Shown in pieces: positions 37,115-49,422 of a stretch of DNA of 64,000 nt; position 1 is the stretch's first letter, and each line of letters starts with the position of its first letter. A program made the position numbers and the translations under genes. The stretch comes from Haemonchus contortus. Lineage: Eukaryota > Nematoda > Chromadorea > Rhabditida > Trichostrongylidae. Where the stretch lies: contig LS997566.1 of assembly GCA_000469685.2 (NCBI GenBank), positions 15,259,095-15,323,094 of the forward strand, written 5' to 3'. The notes beneath the pieces are model-generated. The model was not told the origin of the DNA. It did not search any database and saw nothing but the letters and a program-made list of their open reading frames with translations.

Positions 37115-37330
37115 TTCGCTAGGTGTGTCTGCTGGTGTGTGTCGATTTGTGTGTTTGTGTGTGTGTGTCGGTGTGCATGTTTGACCGTAAAATCACAACT
37201 CCTGCTTTCGTGGAGCAAGAAAATTCAAATTTAGTAAGAGTACAGAGGGCAAGATGGGAACATTCATGGCGAGTAGCAAGACCAGGCTCCGCCTACAGGG
37301 GGCGGGGCGTGCCGGATAAAAATTTTGAGC
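37115..37330. repeat. TG-rich microsatellite followed by GC-rich block
   Basis: An impure (TG)n tract lies at 37115-37175. It is followed by AAAATCACAACTCCTGCTTT and then the block with GGCTCCGCCTACAGGGGGCG at about 37285-37315. The same order, microsatellite then GC-rich block, occurs at 19988-20300. Confidence 0.6.
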
Positions 37331-38824
37331 TGCAAATACAATCGAAGGCGTAGGCACCAACTCCCACTGTATACCATTTGCACTGCATTGTTAGTCCCAT
37401 TTCAAACTTCCTGTACGGGACACTACTATTTGTTCCAGAGAAGTGGAGAACTGGCTGATTACTACAACTTTGTCAGAGAAGAGGGGAGCCCGGCGTCAGC
37501 CGAGCGAACCGACTGGTTAAATAAAAGTGATAGAGACACAAACATATTCACAGAGCTGACATGAGTTGTGGCAATCGTGAAGCATATGCTGATGGCAAAT
37601 AAAGTAAACAAAATAGAAGGTAATATGCATTCTGAGGGTAGCCATTTCTTTTGCAGTTTGACTTCAAGCTTCATTGAAAATTATACTTCCTTTCCTTTGC
37701 AACATCAATTTTCACATTCAAATTTATCTGGAAGTTGAATTTACTTCGAATCCATCTCGCATTCATTTCCGACTGACACATCTCGTTTTCATTCAGTTTT
37801 TCGAGTGATTATCACGCCAATTACAACTAGCTGTTCTTATCGGAAGCTTCTTGGAAAGGTAGTCAGGGTGAAGTAGTGAATCGGACTTTTCATTGGGTTC
37901 GATCAAGGTAAGCTATTTACGTTGGAAAGATACGAAACCGTTGACTTGCGAGAAATATTAAAACATGAACCGCTTTGTCGACAGATACCCAAGTTGTCAC
38001 GACTTTGAGGGTTTTTGAAATATGACAGTTCAAAGTATTATAGTTTGAAGGGGACAGAGTAACAGGTACACGCAGTAAAAACATGAATCTGTTATTAAAA
38101 ACCAATAGTTCTACCTCAAGACGATTTCATACTCTTCCCAATCACTTCAGCTTGTGAAAATGATTTATTCTTCTCCATTGAATACACAGCGTCGATTGTG
38201 ATCCTCTTGCATCTAACCATAAGTAAGATGCTGATGGGAGGATTCAACTCTACTCCGCCTCATTACGTACTTCAGTTTTTTCGTCGGTTAGATCGAGGTC
38301 ACTGTGGTCGAGTTGACAAATAAGTTGCTTGGAAATTTCGAAAATCTGCGGACCGATGCGAAATTTTGTCTTAAAACTGAAAAAGTATATGAAACCTAGT
38401 CAAATATTACCTGAGTTATCCATACGGCTTATAGAGATTATGTTCGCCTTAAAAAAAGGGAAGGGACTCCCAAGCCAGATGGTTGGCAGACAATTTTTTT
38501 GAGCTGATTTATAGGAATGAAAACAACCGCCCATTGACTGCTTGCAAAATTACCTCGTAAATTCAATATTGTACAGGAATGCTGCGATATTCAATCGAAA
38601 TTATACCTACAACCATGATATATTGCATTAGTCAGCCCGAAATGAACCCCTCATCACACGCTATCAAGTGCGAGCGCCAAAATGGTATGTGGCTTACCTT
38701 AAGGGGTTGAAGACGTTCTTGTGCAGCATATCCCGAATTTCATCTTGTCTCTGCACTCTCAAGACTCACACCTTTCTAGTTTTGACATCAAGCCTCGAAG
38801 ATTAAAGTATGGAAGGATGAGGTC
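37331..38824. other. Gene-free stretch, nothing recognised
   Basis: AT-rich; no supported feature. Confidence 0.3.
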
Positions 38825-39105
38825 TCCTAGCGTTAGTCGATCCTGTTCTTGTGGTGCGCTACCACGTTCGACTTCTACTCACAATAGCGCAGCATATGCG
38901 TTTTGGATGGGAATGTGACCTGAGCAAAGGCTTGCGGTGCCCAGACGATGCTCAAGTCAGTGTTTCGGCCATCTCATACTGATCTGGTATGACAAAAGCG
39001 ATTCTGAAGCAATGGGAGACTTAGATGCCTGGGCGGGTATCGATCTAGGATTCGATATTCTCACCATGTGTGTGATAGTGCTCCTCTTGCCATTACACGT
39101 TTTCC
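38825..39105 (-). repeat. SINE-like repeat, diverged copy
   Basis: On the minus strand the head with a B-box-like TATCGAATCC, the body (AAACACTGACTTGAGCATCG, GGGCACCGCAAGCC) and the tail region can be followed in family order with many changes. Confidence 0.6.
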
Positions 39106-39925
39106 GTCAACCTTCCAAGCCAAGTCTTGCAATTAGCGCTACCCCTCGTTGACTATTGAACCTCGTGTTCGAATTGAGTGTATCAGCATGAAAAATAGCA
39201 AAATCTCGATGAATTTATGGGAAAACAGAATGGACTGTGCTTGTTCTATCATTAGCTCACCAATTCAGCTGCATGAAAGAGAGCTCATACGCTCATTTTT
39301 TTATTGTCTAGGACATTCCCGGGAACTATCATGCAGAAGAACATAATGAATCCTGTAATTTAATGCTTTATACAATAGATTCTGTATCAATAAAAGGGCT
39401 ACTCTGAGTAGTTCTCGTTGTTCTAACTTGGGGCCTAGGGAGATGGTGAGTGGCTCGATGCTAAGAGAAGTAGTCATTGAATTCTACTCAAGTAGTTGTC
39501 ATGTACCATGCTTGGCTGACTTTTTCACTCTAATAATGAAGAGATAAAAAAAGAACTCCATCAAAATTATCATACATAGATGTATGACGTGTGGCTCCTA
39601 GATGAATCAGCCTGTTTTTACTTTTCCGTTACCTTCAAAAGCTGCCCAAGCAACTCGAAAGTGCTCAAAAAGTTAGCTTGACCTTAAGATCCTATTTGCA
39701 TACATGATGACGTTACTAACCTTTGTATTATTCCCGTACCGAGATGTTTTCCAATAAAGGAGGAGGAAGCCTCCTTTATTGAAAACCATCAATTACTGTT
39801 CAAGGTCAATTAATTCCTGTATTTCTCATTCTATGAACTACCATATTTCAGTGGATGATTGATGGCCCATCAGAAGCCTAAGATGTGAGTATAGGGCATG
39901 TGCCAAGTCTGAGGGCCCGAGGAAG
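39106..39925. other. Gene-free stretch with one strong hairpin
   Basis: Nothing coding is supported. A short perfect hairpin lies at 39746-39786 (separate entry). Confidence 0.3.
39746..39786. repeat. Short perfect hairpin (17-bp stem, 6-nt loop)
   Basis: CAATAAAGGAGG (39752-39763) and CCTCCTTTATTG (39770-39781) pair perfectly across the loop AGGAAG. GTTTT and AAAAC extend the stem with one bulged C. It may be a small palindromic insertion footprint or a structured RNA element; no gene context clarifies it. Confidence 0.75.
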
Positions 39926-40260
39926 GTGCAGTATCAATCCATAGAGAAGATTTATCAAAAGACAGGCCTAGAAGGCCAAAAATTTGAGCGGAGGCTCACC
40001 TCATTTGAGGGGACCTCAAGAATTGATAGATTTTGGTCAGTGAAAATAGGAAGGAGAGCTAAGGGCTATGAAGGTTTGTTTCAGGTTGTAAAATTTCCAG
40101 AAATAACGGTAACAAAGAAGGAGGATCATTCGAGCAAAAAGATCTTCATTGATGACACTCCTTAAATTGCGTCCTCCGGTGGAGCGAGGGTTTCCCATGA
40201 AGTCCGTTGATAGAAGAAAAACATTAGATTTACCAAAATTGCTTACAGAAAGGGTAAGTA
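39926..40260 (+). pseudogene. Possible hAT-like transposase C-terminal fragment
   Basis: A 79-codon frame (39926-40165) ends with RIDRFWSVKIGRRAKGYEGLF and VVKF. In an overlapping frame, VERGFPMKSVDRRK lies at about 40168-40215. The order DxFW, then a VVKF strand, then xVERGFS is typical of the dimerisation region of hAT-type proteins. The frame change and the altered Ser (Pro here) suggest a relic. I am unsure; it could be an unrelated decayed protein. Confidence 0.3.
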
Positions 40261-41659
40261 ATCACCGTTGCCGAGGACTTTGCAGCTGCAACTGGTTGTT
40301 TCGTACGTCACTCATTTATACATGCTGGGTGAAATTCATCTTCGGTTGCCATGCTTCTTGCCATCCTAATTAAATTTGCTAATGTCAGTGCGACAGTTTG
40401 AGATGGATTACTTTGTCACAAGAAGGCAATTTGGGGGACAGGACCAATAGATCCAAAAGGAGGAGAAAAAAGAAAAAGTCAAGTGAAGCGAAACTGAAAG
40501 CTTGACGCAAACTCCAAGTAAGAAATGGAGTAAAATTAATTCAAGTAGGAAATAAATAGGAGTACGATATACGAGAAGTTTTCAGAAAGATCTCCCAATT
40601 TCAACAATCGTTTTACGGTTTGAGTTGAAATCTCGATTCACAACGCTTGCGGAAATTGGTGGCATCACCTTTGGAAGGTGAATTCACGATGATAACCCTA
40701 CAAATTTCTGTTTTCTCGTCGTGAATTACACAGAAATGAATATTCAAGAGGAACAAAGTGCGTCGTACGCACTCATGCATACACTCGTTTACGTCAAGCG
40801 CTGGCGATGGACGATACGCCTTAGTTCTTAAAGGTCAATTCCGGTGGATCGAGAAGGTCCAGGACTACATTGGAAAGATAGAGATGAGCAGGCTCGAAAA
40901 AGCGATTAAGCCCAACATCGCCAACCACTAAGGGTTTGTCTGAAACAAACATTTCATATTGCAATAATTGAGAAAAGAGTATGTAAATCAGGAGTATGAG
41001 GTCTTCATGTATGTAAATTAGGAGTATGAGGAGAGAATGGTAAATCGTCGAAATAGCTAAACATCATGAGGGTAAAACCAAAGATTCCTCCTGACAGGAC
41101 CGATCCTCTAGTCATGAAAGGAATAGGGAAGTCTAGCAGTTACATAATCTCAGCTAAACCTGATGCAAGCTGAATGGATTGAAGGGAGACAGGACATGAG
41201 TAGGAAGTAGGGGCATAATAACAACCTCTCAATGCGATACTGACGAATTTTTGAAGAATTTCTGAATAACCAGTTATAAAGTCCCTATAAATAAAAAGGA
41301 AATTAGTACTTCCCGCTTGTGTTATTTTCTTGGACTTCTGCGGCAATTTAAGGCACAGATCATTATTTAAATGATTCTGAGATTTCTTCCGAGGATGAAT
41401 GGCGACTCCCTAAGGATAGCTCAACTGACGCTGTCAGATAGAAAAACGGCCTAGATCAAGCGCAAAATGAGATCCAAAACACAGGTACACACCTAAGGCA
41501 GACTACTTTTCACGGCACAGTAGAGGCTAGAGAGTTTGCACTTTCCGTACCGCGACGCAAACGTTGCACGTAGGCAGCTTACTGTAGCCAGCTGTATGCA
41601 ATGGCACACACATTTAAAAGCACATCCAAATACACCTTTTACGGAGCTTTCGTTGTCAC
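40261..41659. other. Gene-free stretch, nothing recognised
   Basis: Only a 20-bp imperfect duplication is noted at about 40985-41035 (GTAAATCAGGAGTATGAGG / GTAAATTAGGAGTATGAGG). Confidence 0.3.
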
Positions 41660-41820
41660 TTTCTTGTCCACCCCCTAATTTTACTCCTTTTTTGAAGCCT
41701 TTCATTCTTCCAGGTACACAGATTTCCGCCTTTTCTTCGTCACTTTTGCACTGGTTCAGAGGACCATTTTCGTCAATCTTCTTAAGCTACATGCCCCAAA
41801 ATTGTCGTAAATTGTGACTT
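41660..41820 (+). repeat. Dispersed repeat ending GTCGTAAATTGTGAC, copy C
   Basis: A more diverged member of the family at 14930-15085 and 26210-26490, recognised by its T/C-rich body with CACTTTTGCACT and the terminal AAAATTGTCGTAAATTGTGA. Confidence 0.4.
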
Positions 41821-42133
41821 TAATATCAGTGACCACTTTTTTCCTACAAATTCTTCTCTGCCAAAATGAAATAAAGGCTCAGAAAACATGGTTGATGCAG
41901 AGCTGTGTTCGCAATGACTGCAGATGAGCTCGAAGTCTGAAAATGAACTGCAACTGCGACTAATCGTGATGCAGTACTAACACATGAGAGCGAAGTGTTT
42001 CGGCAAGTTCTACCAGATGACCCACGTTTACAGAAAACCAACAGAACCTGAGGAAAAGGTTCCAGAATGTGCTAAAATGAATCGTTTCTTGGGATTTTCG
42101 ACATCGCCTTCTGATCATACCGCCTCTAATTTA

Positions 42134-42235
42134 CGGAAGTGTTTCCACTACTGTCTTATCGGTCCAGATAAGACCGTTATACCGTCTTCAAGTTGCGGAA
42201 GTGTTTCCACTATTGTCTTATCGGTCCAGATAGGA
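42134..42235. repeat. 62-bp-period tandem duplication
   Basis: CGGAAGTGTTTCCACTACTG and TCTTATCGGTCCAGATAAG occur at 42134 and, with one change each, again at 42196. The surrounding sequence has no gene. Confidence 0.85.
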
Positions 42236-42384
42236 CTGGAATGGAAGGTTATTTAGCTGAATAGATGATTACGTAGACCGTGTATATCCACTGTGAGAAT
42301 TTAGTCCAACTGGTGTATATACTATCGTAAGTTTCTGCACAAGTACAATTAAGTCAAAGGAAACTTGTACTTTTGAGAGAATAG

Positions 42385-42450
42385 CGGATATCAATCCAGA
42401 ATTGGAACTCGTGTATGTGTGATAGTGCGCCACTTACTTACTATCACCTG
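42385..42450 (-). repeat. SINE-like repeat, head fragment
   Basis: On the minus strand it shows TGGCGCACTATCACACATAC and a decayed B box (GAGTTCCAATTC). The body is missing. Confidence 0.45.
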
Positions 42451-44482
42451 CACTGGCACTTGTAGAACAACTTGTACTCTTATAAGATTAACAAAAATGT
42501 AGCCACTTCGGTAAAAATGAGGATCTCAGAGAGGGATCAACCAGTAGCTAGCTGGACAAAGTTAGGCAAGTCCGGTAGGAAAAAGGATGATGAGGCGTGT
42601 GTTAAAAGCGTCTTACTAGAGATGATTTAAGAGAAATAGTTGCAAGAAGCTCAGGCAAATTATGGTCACAGCAATAGATGCCTCAAACTGTGATGAAAAA
42701 TAAAGAATTAAATAAGCGGCAGACCTTTCTGCGTGGCGTAATGACCGTTGCAGAGAAGAGGAGCGAAGTTCTTTGAAAACATTCGACAACAAAATGACAG
42801 GAAAGGCACTTTAGATTGGTTTGGGTTAGATGGTTCCTTTAAACACTGCTCTGCACAAGCCCCATGTACTTACATCTGCCTCCCAACCTACTCTTGTTCC
42901 CATTCCCTGGCAACGAAATGAACTCATCAGACTAAGTGGTTTGGGTGATTTTCGCTCTTCTAAATCACCTGGCTCTGTCAATGTTGATATATTGGAGGTT
43001 GGAGTGAAAATTGTGCACAAAGCTGTAATCTGTAGCTGAAAGTCTGAGAAGAATTATAGTAAACGGAGCCGAAAGAGCAGTGAGTAAGTGGTTCCTAGAA
43101 ATTGCGAAACCAAAGTAGTATAAACCAACTTAAACTACGTGCACGTCTGAACTCGAAGATAAATTAGGCGGAGAACGAATACACCTATTCTTGATCCTGG
43201 TAATGTGGTCTCGGTTACCTGACAAGGATGAAAAGCGTAGGCCAATCTCAAGAAACACGTAGCTTTTATGCATGTAAATATTAAGCAACTACTCTTACAC
43301 CAAAAGTTCAACCCTGGCCTAAGGTTTTGCATAACGGTTGGGTAAAAACACGTTCTTCTCCGCACTTTCATTGAAAGTGTGACCTCTCTGGAGTAGCTGA
43401 AGGTGAGCATATGTAGGAGTGATAGCCATTCTGCAACTATACTCAGATGAAATGAATTCGAATGCGAAATTCAGCATTAATGATTACTATTCGTTCCGCG
43501 TGGAGAAGCGCGCACGGAAAACAATCGTCGGATGGGTGCATGGGACCATGACCGGTTGGATGTCAGCAATCGAAAACATTGCTTTAACCAAATTGCAACA
43601 CATCACTTGCATGCACACATCAACCCTTGTAGGTGGGCCTCGTATTTAAGGCTTGCGGGGATGATATGAACTGTGATAATCTTTTCAAATTGTCGATGCA
43701 AATTATTTTACAAGGGCAGATTTGCCTACCCTAGGCATCGGTAGTCCGAGGTCAGATAATCTTACAGGCCCGTAAACTTCCCATGCGCAGTCACTCTAAG
43801 TAGCGTCCTATGGAGGCAGCAGTGTTAGACGTGATCCACACTTGAATCTAATAGCTGGAAAATTCTTAGTCGTCTGATGCTCATTCAAGTTCCATGCGAA
43901 ATTATGGGAAGCGTTCTAATGAATATTCGACTCAGACTATTGAAACAGATGCATCAGAAAGTTGGAGCGACATCTTTATCTTCTGGACCGGTTCGCTCTA
44001 ATATAATGAGCCTGAAACAGTAATGAGATGCTTGGCATGGCAGAAATTATACGACAATTCAATTACAACGACGACTTCACTCATCATGCTGCTTTCGTGA
44101 GCCCAACATGAACATGGGATGTAGTGGCAAGCTTTACATAAACACATGTGCCCTATCGCGGTTGTTAAGCCGCGATTGCACGCGCCGTCTCATGATCCTC
44201 CTCAACAGTAGATCACGTATCGGTTTCGCGTCCGAAGCGCTGGAAGCTCGGGTATATATGACGGTTACACACCGCTTATGGCATCACTTGACATTGCGCC
44301 CTTTTCCAGCAATCTCCTCGTCTCAATAATCGATGATCTGAACCATTCCAGAAGCTTACTCTTAATCATTCTTTTTATATTCTACTCTGTCGCGCGTTTC
44401 TTATCATCACATTATCTCATCATCACAAAGAGGGAAAATCTTGACATCACTTCAATTACTGGTATTGCTCACGTTGTATTTA
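42451..44482. other. Gene-free stretch, nothing recognised
   Basis: No exon chain or repeat recognised. Open frames (up to 91 codons) lack motifs. Confidence 0.3.
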
Positions 44483-45008
44483 CAGTAGCGTTCAAAAGTC
44501 TTCGGTGAAATGGTTCTCCAGCCGTACTTTTCAGTCGTAACTTCTTTCCTACTGGATCTAATCAAGCGAAATTTATATATTCAGAGGGTGGATGTATTGT
44601 GAATATTTACCACTATTAACCTGCAGTCTGATCATGTTCCAAATATTCCGAAAAGCATGAACTCAAAATCAACTGAAAATACAGATGATGGTCCTTTTAG
44701 AATCTCTTTCTTTTTTGTCATGTCCGAAGTGTACGAGCGGTAATGCCGAACACAACAGATGACAAAAATGCACATAAGGTGCGAATAAGTGCAGACGCCA
44801 ACAACTTTAGTTTTAGCAAAATTTGCTACCGCAGCAAACACCTTACTCTACCTGTGGATATTGCAGCTTTGCAGTGAAATAGGGTTGAGTAGGGTGAAAT
44901 ATGCTCTAGTTAGACATATCCAAATTTCGTGTCATTCGGTATACTAAGAATAAAGTTATGAACGAAAAAGCGTCAAAGCATTTCACCGAAGACTTTTGAG
45001 CGCTACTG
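44483..45008 (-). mobile_element. 526-bp TIR element (MITE-like), copy 2, inverted
   Basis: The same element as 10206-10731 in the opposite orientation, with the same 526-bp length. Ends are CAGTAGCGTTCAAAAGT and ACTTTTGAGCGCTACTG, and TA flanks both sides (44481-44482, 45009-45010). Its 69-codon frame (44632-44841, minus) aligns end to end with that of copy 1 with about two-thirds identical residues. Confidence 0.88.
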
Positions 45009-45954
45009 TAAGTGTGACAGTTTGATGTGTAGATTTTGTTTGAAGCGTTTTCTTTCGCATCACTCTTTCTAACTGTCGTGCTTATATCAGTTTATTGACC
45101 TCAGTTCTCTGCATTCTCATGACCGTAGAAGACTTTTGCGCCGTTTAAGTATCGATCGTTTTTACTGTTGTTGTAACTGTTGGTATAAGATTTAATTGCC
45201 CAAGTTCGAGTGCTCCCAATAAACCGTCTCGTCATTGTGTTAACGCGTGGCAGGATAGCTCGTTACGACGACGATATCTTTTTCCTATAGGTGCAGCCGC
45301 TTTATGCCCTGTTCCTTGCAATCGCAGTGTAGCGTTCTAAAGGTAGTGTGGTGTGAGCATAATATTTCTCAGAAAGGGGAGCATCTGAACAGCAGTGTTC
45401 CCTTCGAAATGTGGAACCGTAACAGCTACGGTTTCTTTACAATCTTTAGCGACTTCGAAATGGGTGAAATTGCGAGGTAAGCTTTGATTGTTCTCACTAA
45501 CGTAGACCCCAAAATGAACACCTGCGCCGGCTTCTGATCCTCCCATCGTTATCAAAATGTTATGTAAAGTACTGAAATGGTATGTCTACCTATCAGAAAC
45601 CAGTATAATTTTATCAACTCGTGCTGCTTGAAGAACTTAATGGAGAGGGGTGGAGTGTCGTGAACAATGGAGAACGGCAATCTTTTTAGAAACAGGTAGC
45701 CGCCAATGACCATGAAATCCGAGAATGAACAAGATTCAAGAAATTGTGTAACCAACTATTATAGGGTCCGTCTTGTTTTATTGGCAGGAAGAACTAATTC
45801 TTCAATTGTTACGTGATACAGGCACAGTTTTCGATAGAAGTGCTGTGCGAGATCCCCTTCTAGGAACCTGTGACCACTATAATATCACAAGAGACGCTGT
45901 CAGATCGAAAAACACATGGTTGGGGGCGAACATTCCTTTCGTTTAGAGCTTTCG
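45009..45954. other. Gene-free stretch, nothing recognised
   Basis: No supported feature between the TIR element and the RTE relic. Confidence 0.3.
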
Positions 45955-46640
45955 TGAAGAAGTCTGACCATCACGCTAGCGGCATCCTAGTGTTCATTTG
46001 ACGTCCCGAAGGGTCCAGTCAGTAATCGCCCAGGTCCAACGGTCATCACGATATCGCATTACGTGTCCGGCCCACCTGATCTCGGATTCCTTAGCGTAAC
46101 CAACGACATCCCTGATCTTCGTTCATTGACGGAGCTCGAAACTCCGGACTCCCATTTAGACTTGCGTGTATAGGGGAATTCCAAGCATCGCCCTTCCCGA
46201 AGCAAATTGAGCGACACTGACTGCATGCTTTCGTGGATCCTAAGTCTTTTAGTTGAGGCCTATGTCAAAGCAGGAAGAACCACAGTGTTGTAAAGGAGAC
46301 GTTCTTTGTATTGAGATGTGCCAGTATCGTCCGGTTTCCCTTCATATACAGCAGCACAGTCTTGCTAGTTCTTCGCGATGTTGGCACTTTGCATTCCGAC
46401 AGAGATAGCCTAGCCAGGGTCTGAAGGTAGAGGTAACAAGCTTTTCAGATATTCTAATTTAATCCTCTCAGGACCACACGCAGTACAAACTCTCATTGTA
46501 AATTTCATGTCGAGCAGGTCGAGATCCAGAAGGGAGAGCGGAAGGAACGAGGCAGCCGTCTTGCTTACGATTGTATGTAGGCAGGCAGACGAGGCTGTCG
46601 AAAAGATCCGAGAGGAAAGCGTAGATGACCCTCTCAATTG
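45955..46640 (-). mobile_element. RTE-type retrotransposon relic with internal deletion
   Basis: On the minus strand the N-terminal reverse-transcriptase region starts at the right (VIYAFLSDLFDSLVCLPTYN, inside the arm), then VCTACGPERIKLEYLKSL, then SKTVLLYMKG. It then jumps directly to the C-terminal end: NTVVLPALTYAS, ESGVSSSVNERRSGM, ESEIRWAGHVMRYRDDRW. The catalytic palm with the YADD region is missing, and several frameshifts occur. The right 112 bp (46529-46640) belong to the left arm of the inverted duplication; the rest is unique to this side. Confidence 0.82.
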
Positions 46641-46989
46641 TCCTTCGTGATGAATTTACCGTTCTCCAAGACTACGAAAGTTAGTTGTAGTTGTCCTGTA
46701 ATTAGCGAATTTCTGGCGATCTCAGTCGGTGGCTCCGGAGAGATTTGCCTCACGTCCCGCTTTCAAATATTCCTTCATCGCTTCTCTCCATACCTTCGCA
46801 CGTCCAGACGTTGGATGATGATTTGCTGTGGCTCGCGCGATTCCGCGCTGGCGTATCAGCTCGAAAACCTCAACTTCGAAAAGAGACCCTAGGCCACTTG
46901 TAAATTCTCTGCTTTCTTAGCCAAAGATGTAGAATAAACTTTTTATCACAGATTGATGGAACCGTTCTATGCTGGCACTCATCGGACAG

Positions 46990-47204
46990 CATCGCAGTAG
47001 CATTCTGAATACGTGCGTGACATATACAAAACTTTCGGTGATCAGCTAGTGTACGGTTTAGTGCTTTTGTCACGCCATATATGCCTCGTGCTTATTAATC
47101 GACCCCTGAAGTTGGATGGCTTAATCTTCTGAGCAAGTATCCATTTGAGATTTGGCCGCTGGTTTGTGCGTATGTGATACCGCGCTACCTACCATTACAC
47201 CGCC
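46990..47204 (-). repeat. SINE-like repeat in left arm
   Basis: Mirror image of 56711-56925. The minus strand starts GGCGGTGTAATGGTAGGTAG, a tRNA-like head, and continues with GGGGTCGATTAATAAGCACG and ACAAAAGCACTAAACC of the family body. No good B box remains. Confidence 0.6.
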
Positions 47205-47784
47205 TCAGCCCTTACAAAAAGTGGTGGTGAGAAAGCTGCCAGTATTCAAGTGCCAGTTGAATCTGGTAGAAAGGGTCGACTTCAGAAGGTTATCGGCTGG
47301 TTTTGGCGAGGATCGGTGCACGATTGGTCGCCGGACCACCAACCATTGGCACCCTCCCGTTCACGGAAGACAATTATGTGTGTTACTTTTTGACAATTTC
47401 TTTCTATAATGATGTCGAACAAGGGAAGACCTCGTTCCGCTACTGCTTTCTAAAAATTTCTTATAATCAATAAAGCAGTACAAGTTTTTCACACGAGCCG
47501 GCTATATTCTTGATACATTTTGGATGGTCCATTTGCTATACTGTCTGCCTCTCACGCTTACCATTATCCAGATTTGGAGACCTGCCAGAATCTTAGTCCT
47601 ATATTTCTTTGACCACGAAGAGAACTAGGCTCCCTACTGAGAATTCAAACAGGAAATCTGGTAGCCCCGGGAGTAAATAATAGGTGGCAACTAAAATATA
47701 GTTGAAAACCTTGAAAGTCAACAGTGCTTCGATTGTCTTAAGGAGAGCATCACTGCAGAAAAATATGGAGAAACCGCTTCAGAG
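47205..47784. other. Arm segment between SINE copy and degenerate CAP domain
   Basis: No recognised gene. The mirrored segment is 56131-56710. An 85-codon frame there (47152-47409, plus) overlaps the SINE and is not credible. Confidence 0.35.
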
Positions 47785-48719
47785 TCAGCAGTACTTGAAT
47801 GACATTTTCAACAGCAAACCCTCAAACAGAAATGTTTCGTCATCCGTCAAAATCCATTTCCGAAAATTTATTGCTAAAGCTTTTAAGTAAAGTAGCATAC
47901 AGAGTGCCTCATCTCTGGTACAAACGCAACCAGCGCATTGACAGATTTCGTTAGTTGTGCACGGATCTCCTATGTCATAAATCGTGTGAGAAAGTTTAGC
48001 TCCTCTGGAATTCAATCGTTTAGGGTAATTTGACCCGAATTTAAGTTTTATCGAAATAAGTTCATTCTTACCCAGGCTTGTATTCGCATACTATAGCTGT
48101 TCATGCATGCAACAGGATACAACTGCACAAGCAATTTTGTTGCTAGATTGCCAGGCAAGTTGAAGCATTATAAAGACGTCTAACATTTAATCGTACACGC
48201 TGCCGAAGGTTCTGCTCCCACCTGAGTGTAGTCACTCGAGATTCGCGTGAAAATTTCGTTGCTGAGAAAGTGTCCTGGGGTACCCCACTCTTATATAACT
48301 CGCTGAACCAATCGTCGACACCCTGGAATGAGATTGTTAGTGTTTTGGGAGGAAAACGTAGTTGTGCCTCATTTTCCAATCTCTGCTGCAGCCTCTGTCT
48401 TGTTACTAGTCAGAGATAGTGCATGCATCTTAGTCCTCCACGATATTTCTGTGCAACAGAGTTGTATCCAAATATACAGCTAGTTCCCTATTCTATCGCG
48501 TTTGCCTCAACGCCACAATCGCAGCTGTACAACAATTCTTTTCATGATGTTAAGAAATGTTGGATTCTTGAGGAAAGTCCAGTTTCAGAGGACAACATTC
48601 CTTATAATGTAAAAAATCAAAATCAGTCATGATAGAGTCGTACCACTTTCATCATTTTAGCGGCTATCGGAGCGATTTCTCCAGGTTTATTCCTGGCTCG
48701 TCCACTGGCTGTGAGCGAT
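47785..48719 (-). pseudogene. Degenerate third CAP domain (left arm)
   Basis: Exact mirror of the right-arm relic at 55196-56130; see that entry for the exon-by-exon reading. It lies downstream of the left ASP gene, in the same direction, beyond that gene's stop and AATAAA signal. Confidence 0.85.
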
Positions 48720-49389
48720 CTTAATGATTTCTGCTTATCATTTTAATACCATGGCTCGTTACCTCATAAAATTCACCTTCTTCACTGAATTCCATCAGTT
48801 ATTGTGCATGTTCTGTCTAGCATCTGCCCAGCCTCAGCTGATTAACTATGGATAAACTATCATGAAACGGATCACTAATGAGTTTCTGTATCATTGCGTT
48901 GCCATAATTCCGTGGGTTCCATCACTCTCTGGGAAACTGAGAGCTTGTGGTGGTGCTATTAATACATGTAACGTAAGCTACAAATTTTCAAGAGCAGACC
49001 GAAGCAATATAAAGGTGATCTTCGGAATCAAAGTGGCCTAACTGACTTGCACACCTTATTCAACTTGTCATTTTTCGAGAGACTCCGTGAAAATTCAGTG
49101 TTCAAGCAATCACCAAATCTACTTCACTGGAAAGTCTTTCAACGGTGAATGGCAAATTTAACCCAACTATAGTCAATCTATTTCCTTGAACTGCTACATA
49201 AACAACATAAGATATTAAACTTGCCCACCCATCGACTCCCCTAACCTTCGGCCCCTCATATTGAATGACTGCATAGTTAGTCATCTACAAGAGAAAGCTG
49301 TTAGAGTAAATGAAAAAGACGCGCAGCCCCTACGAAGGGCTCGTAGTAGTTGTAGCACGAGATGAACAACAAATATTCGAAAAAAATGT

Positions 49390-49395
49390 TTTATT
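49390..49395 (-). terminator. Poly(A) signal of left ASP gene
   Basis: AATAAA on the minus strand, 28 nt past the stop codon, mirroring 54520-54525. Confidence 0.7.
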
Positions 49396-49422
49396 GATTC
49401 ACGAGGTTTACTACCAAAGCAT

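Noticed and set aside
42134..42235. CRISPR-like repeats
   Set aside because: Only two units with 23-nt separation in a nematode-type genome; a simple tandem duplication explains them.
47152..47409. 85-codon frame duplicated in both arms (also 56506-56763)
   Set aside because: It overlaps the SINE copy and is identical in the two arms only because the arms are identical; there is no codon or motif evidence.
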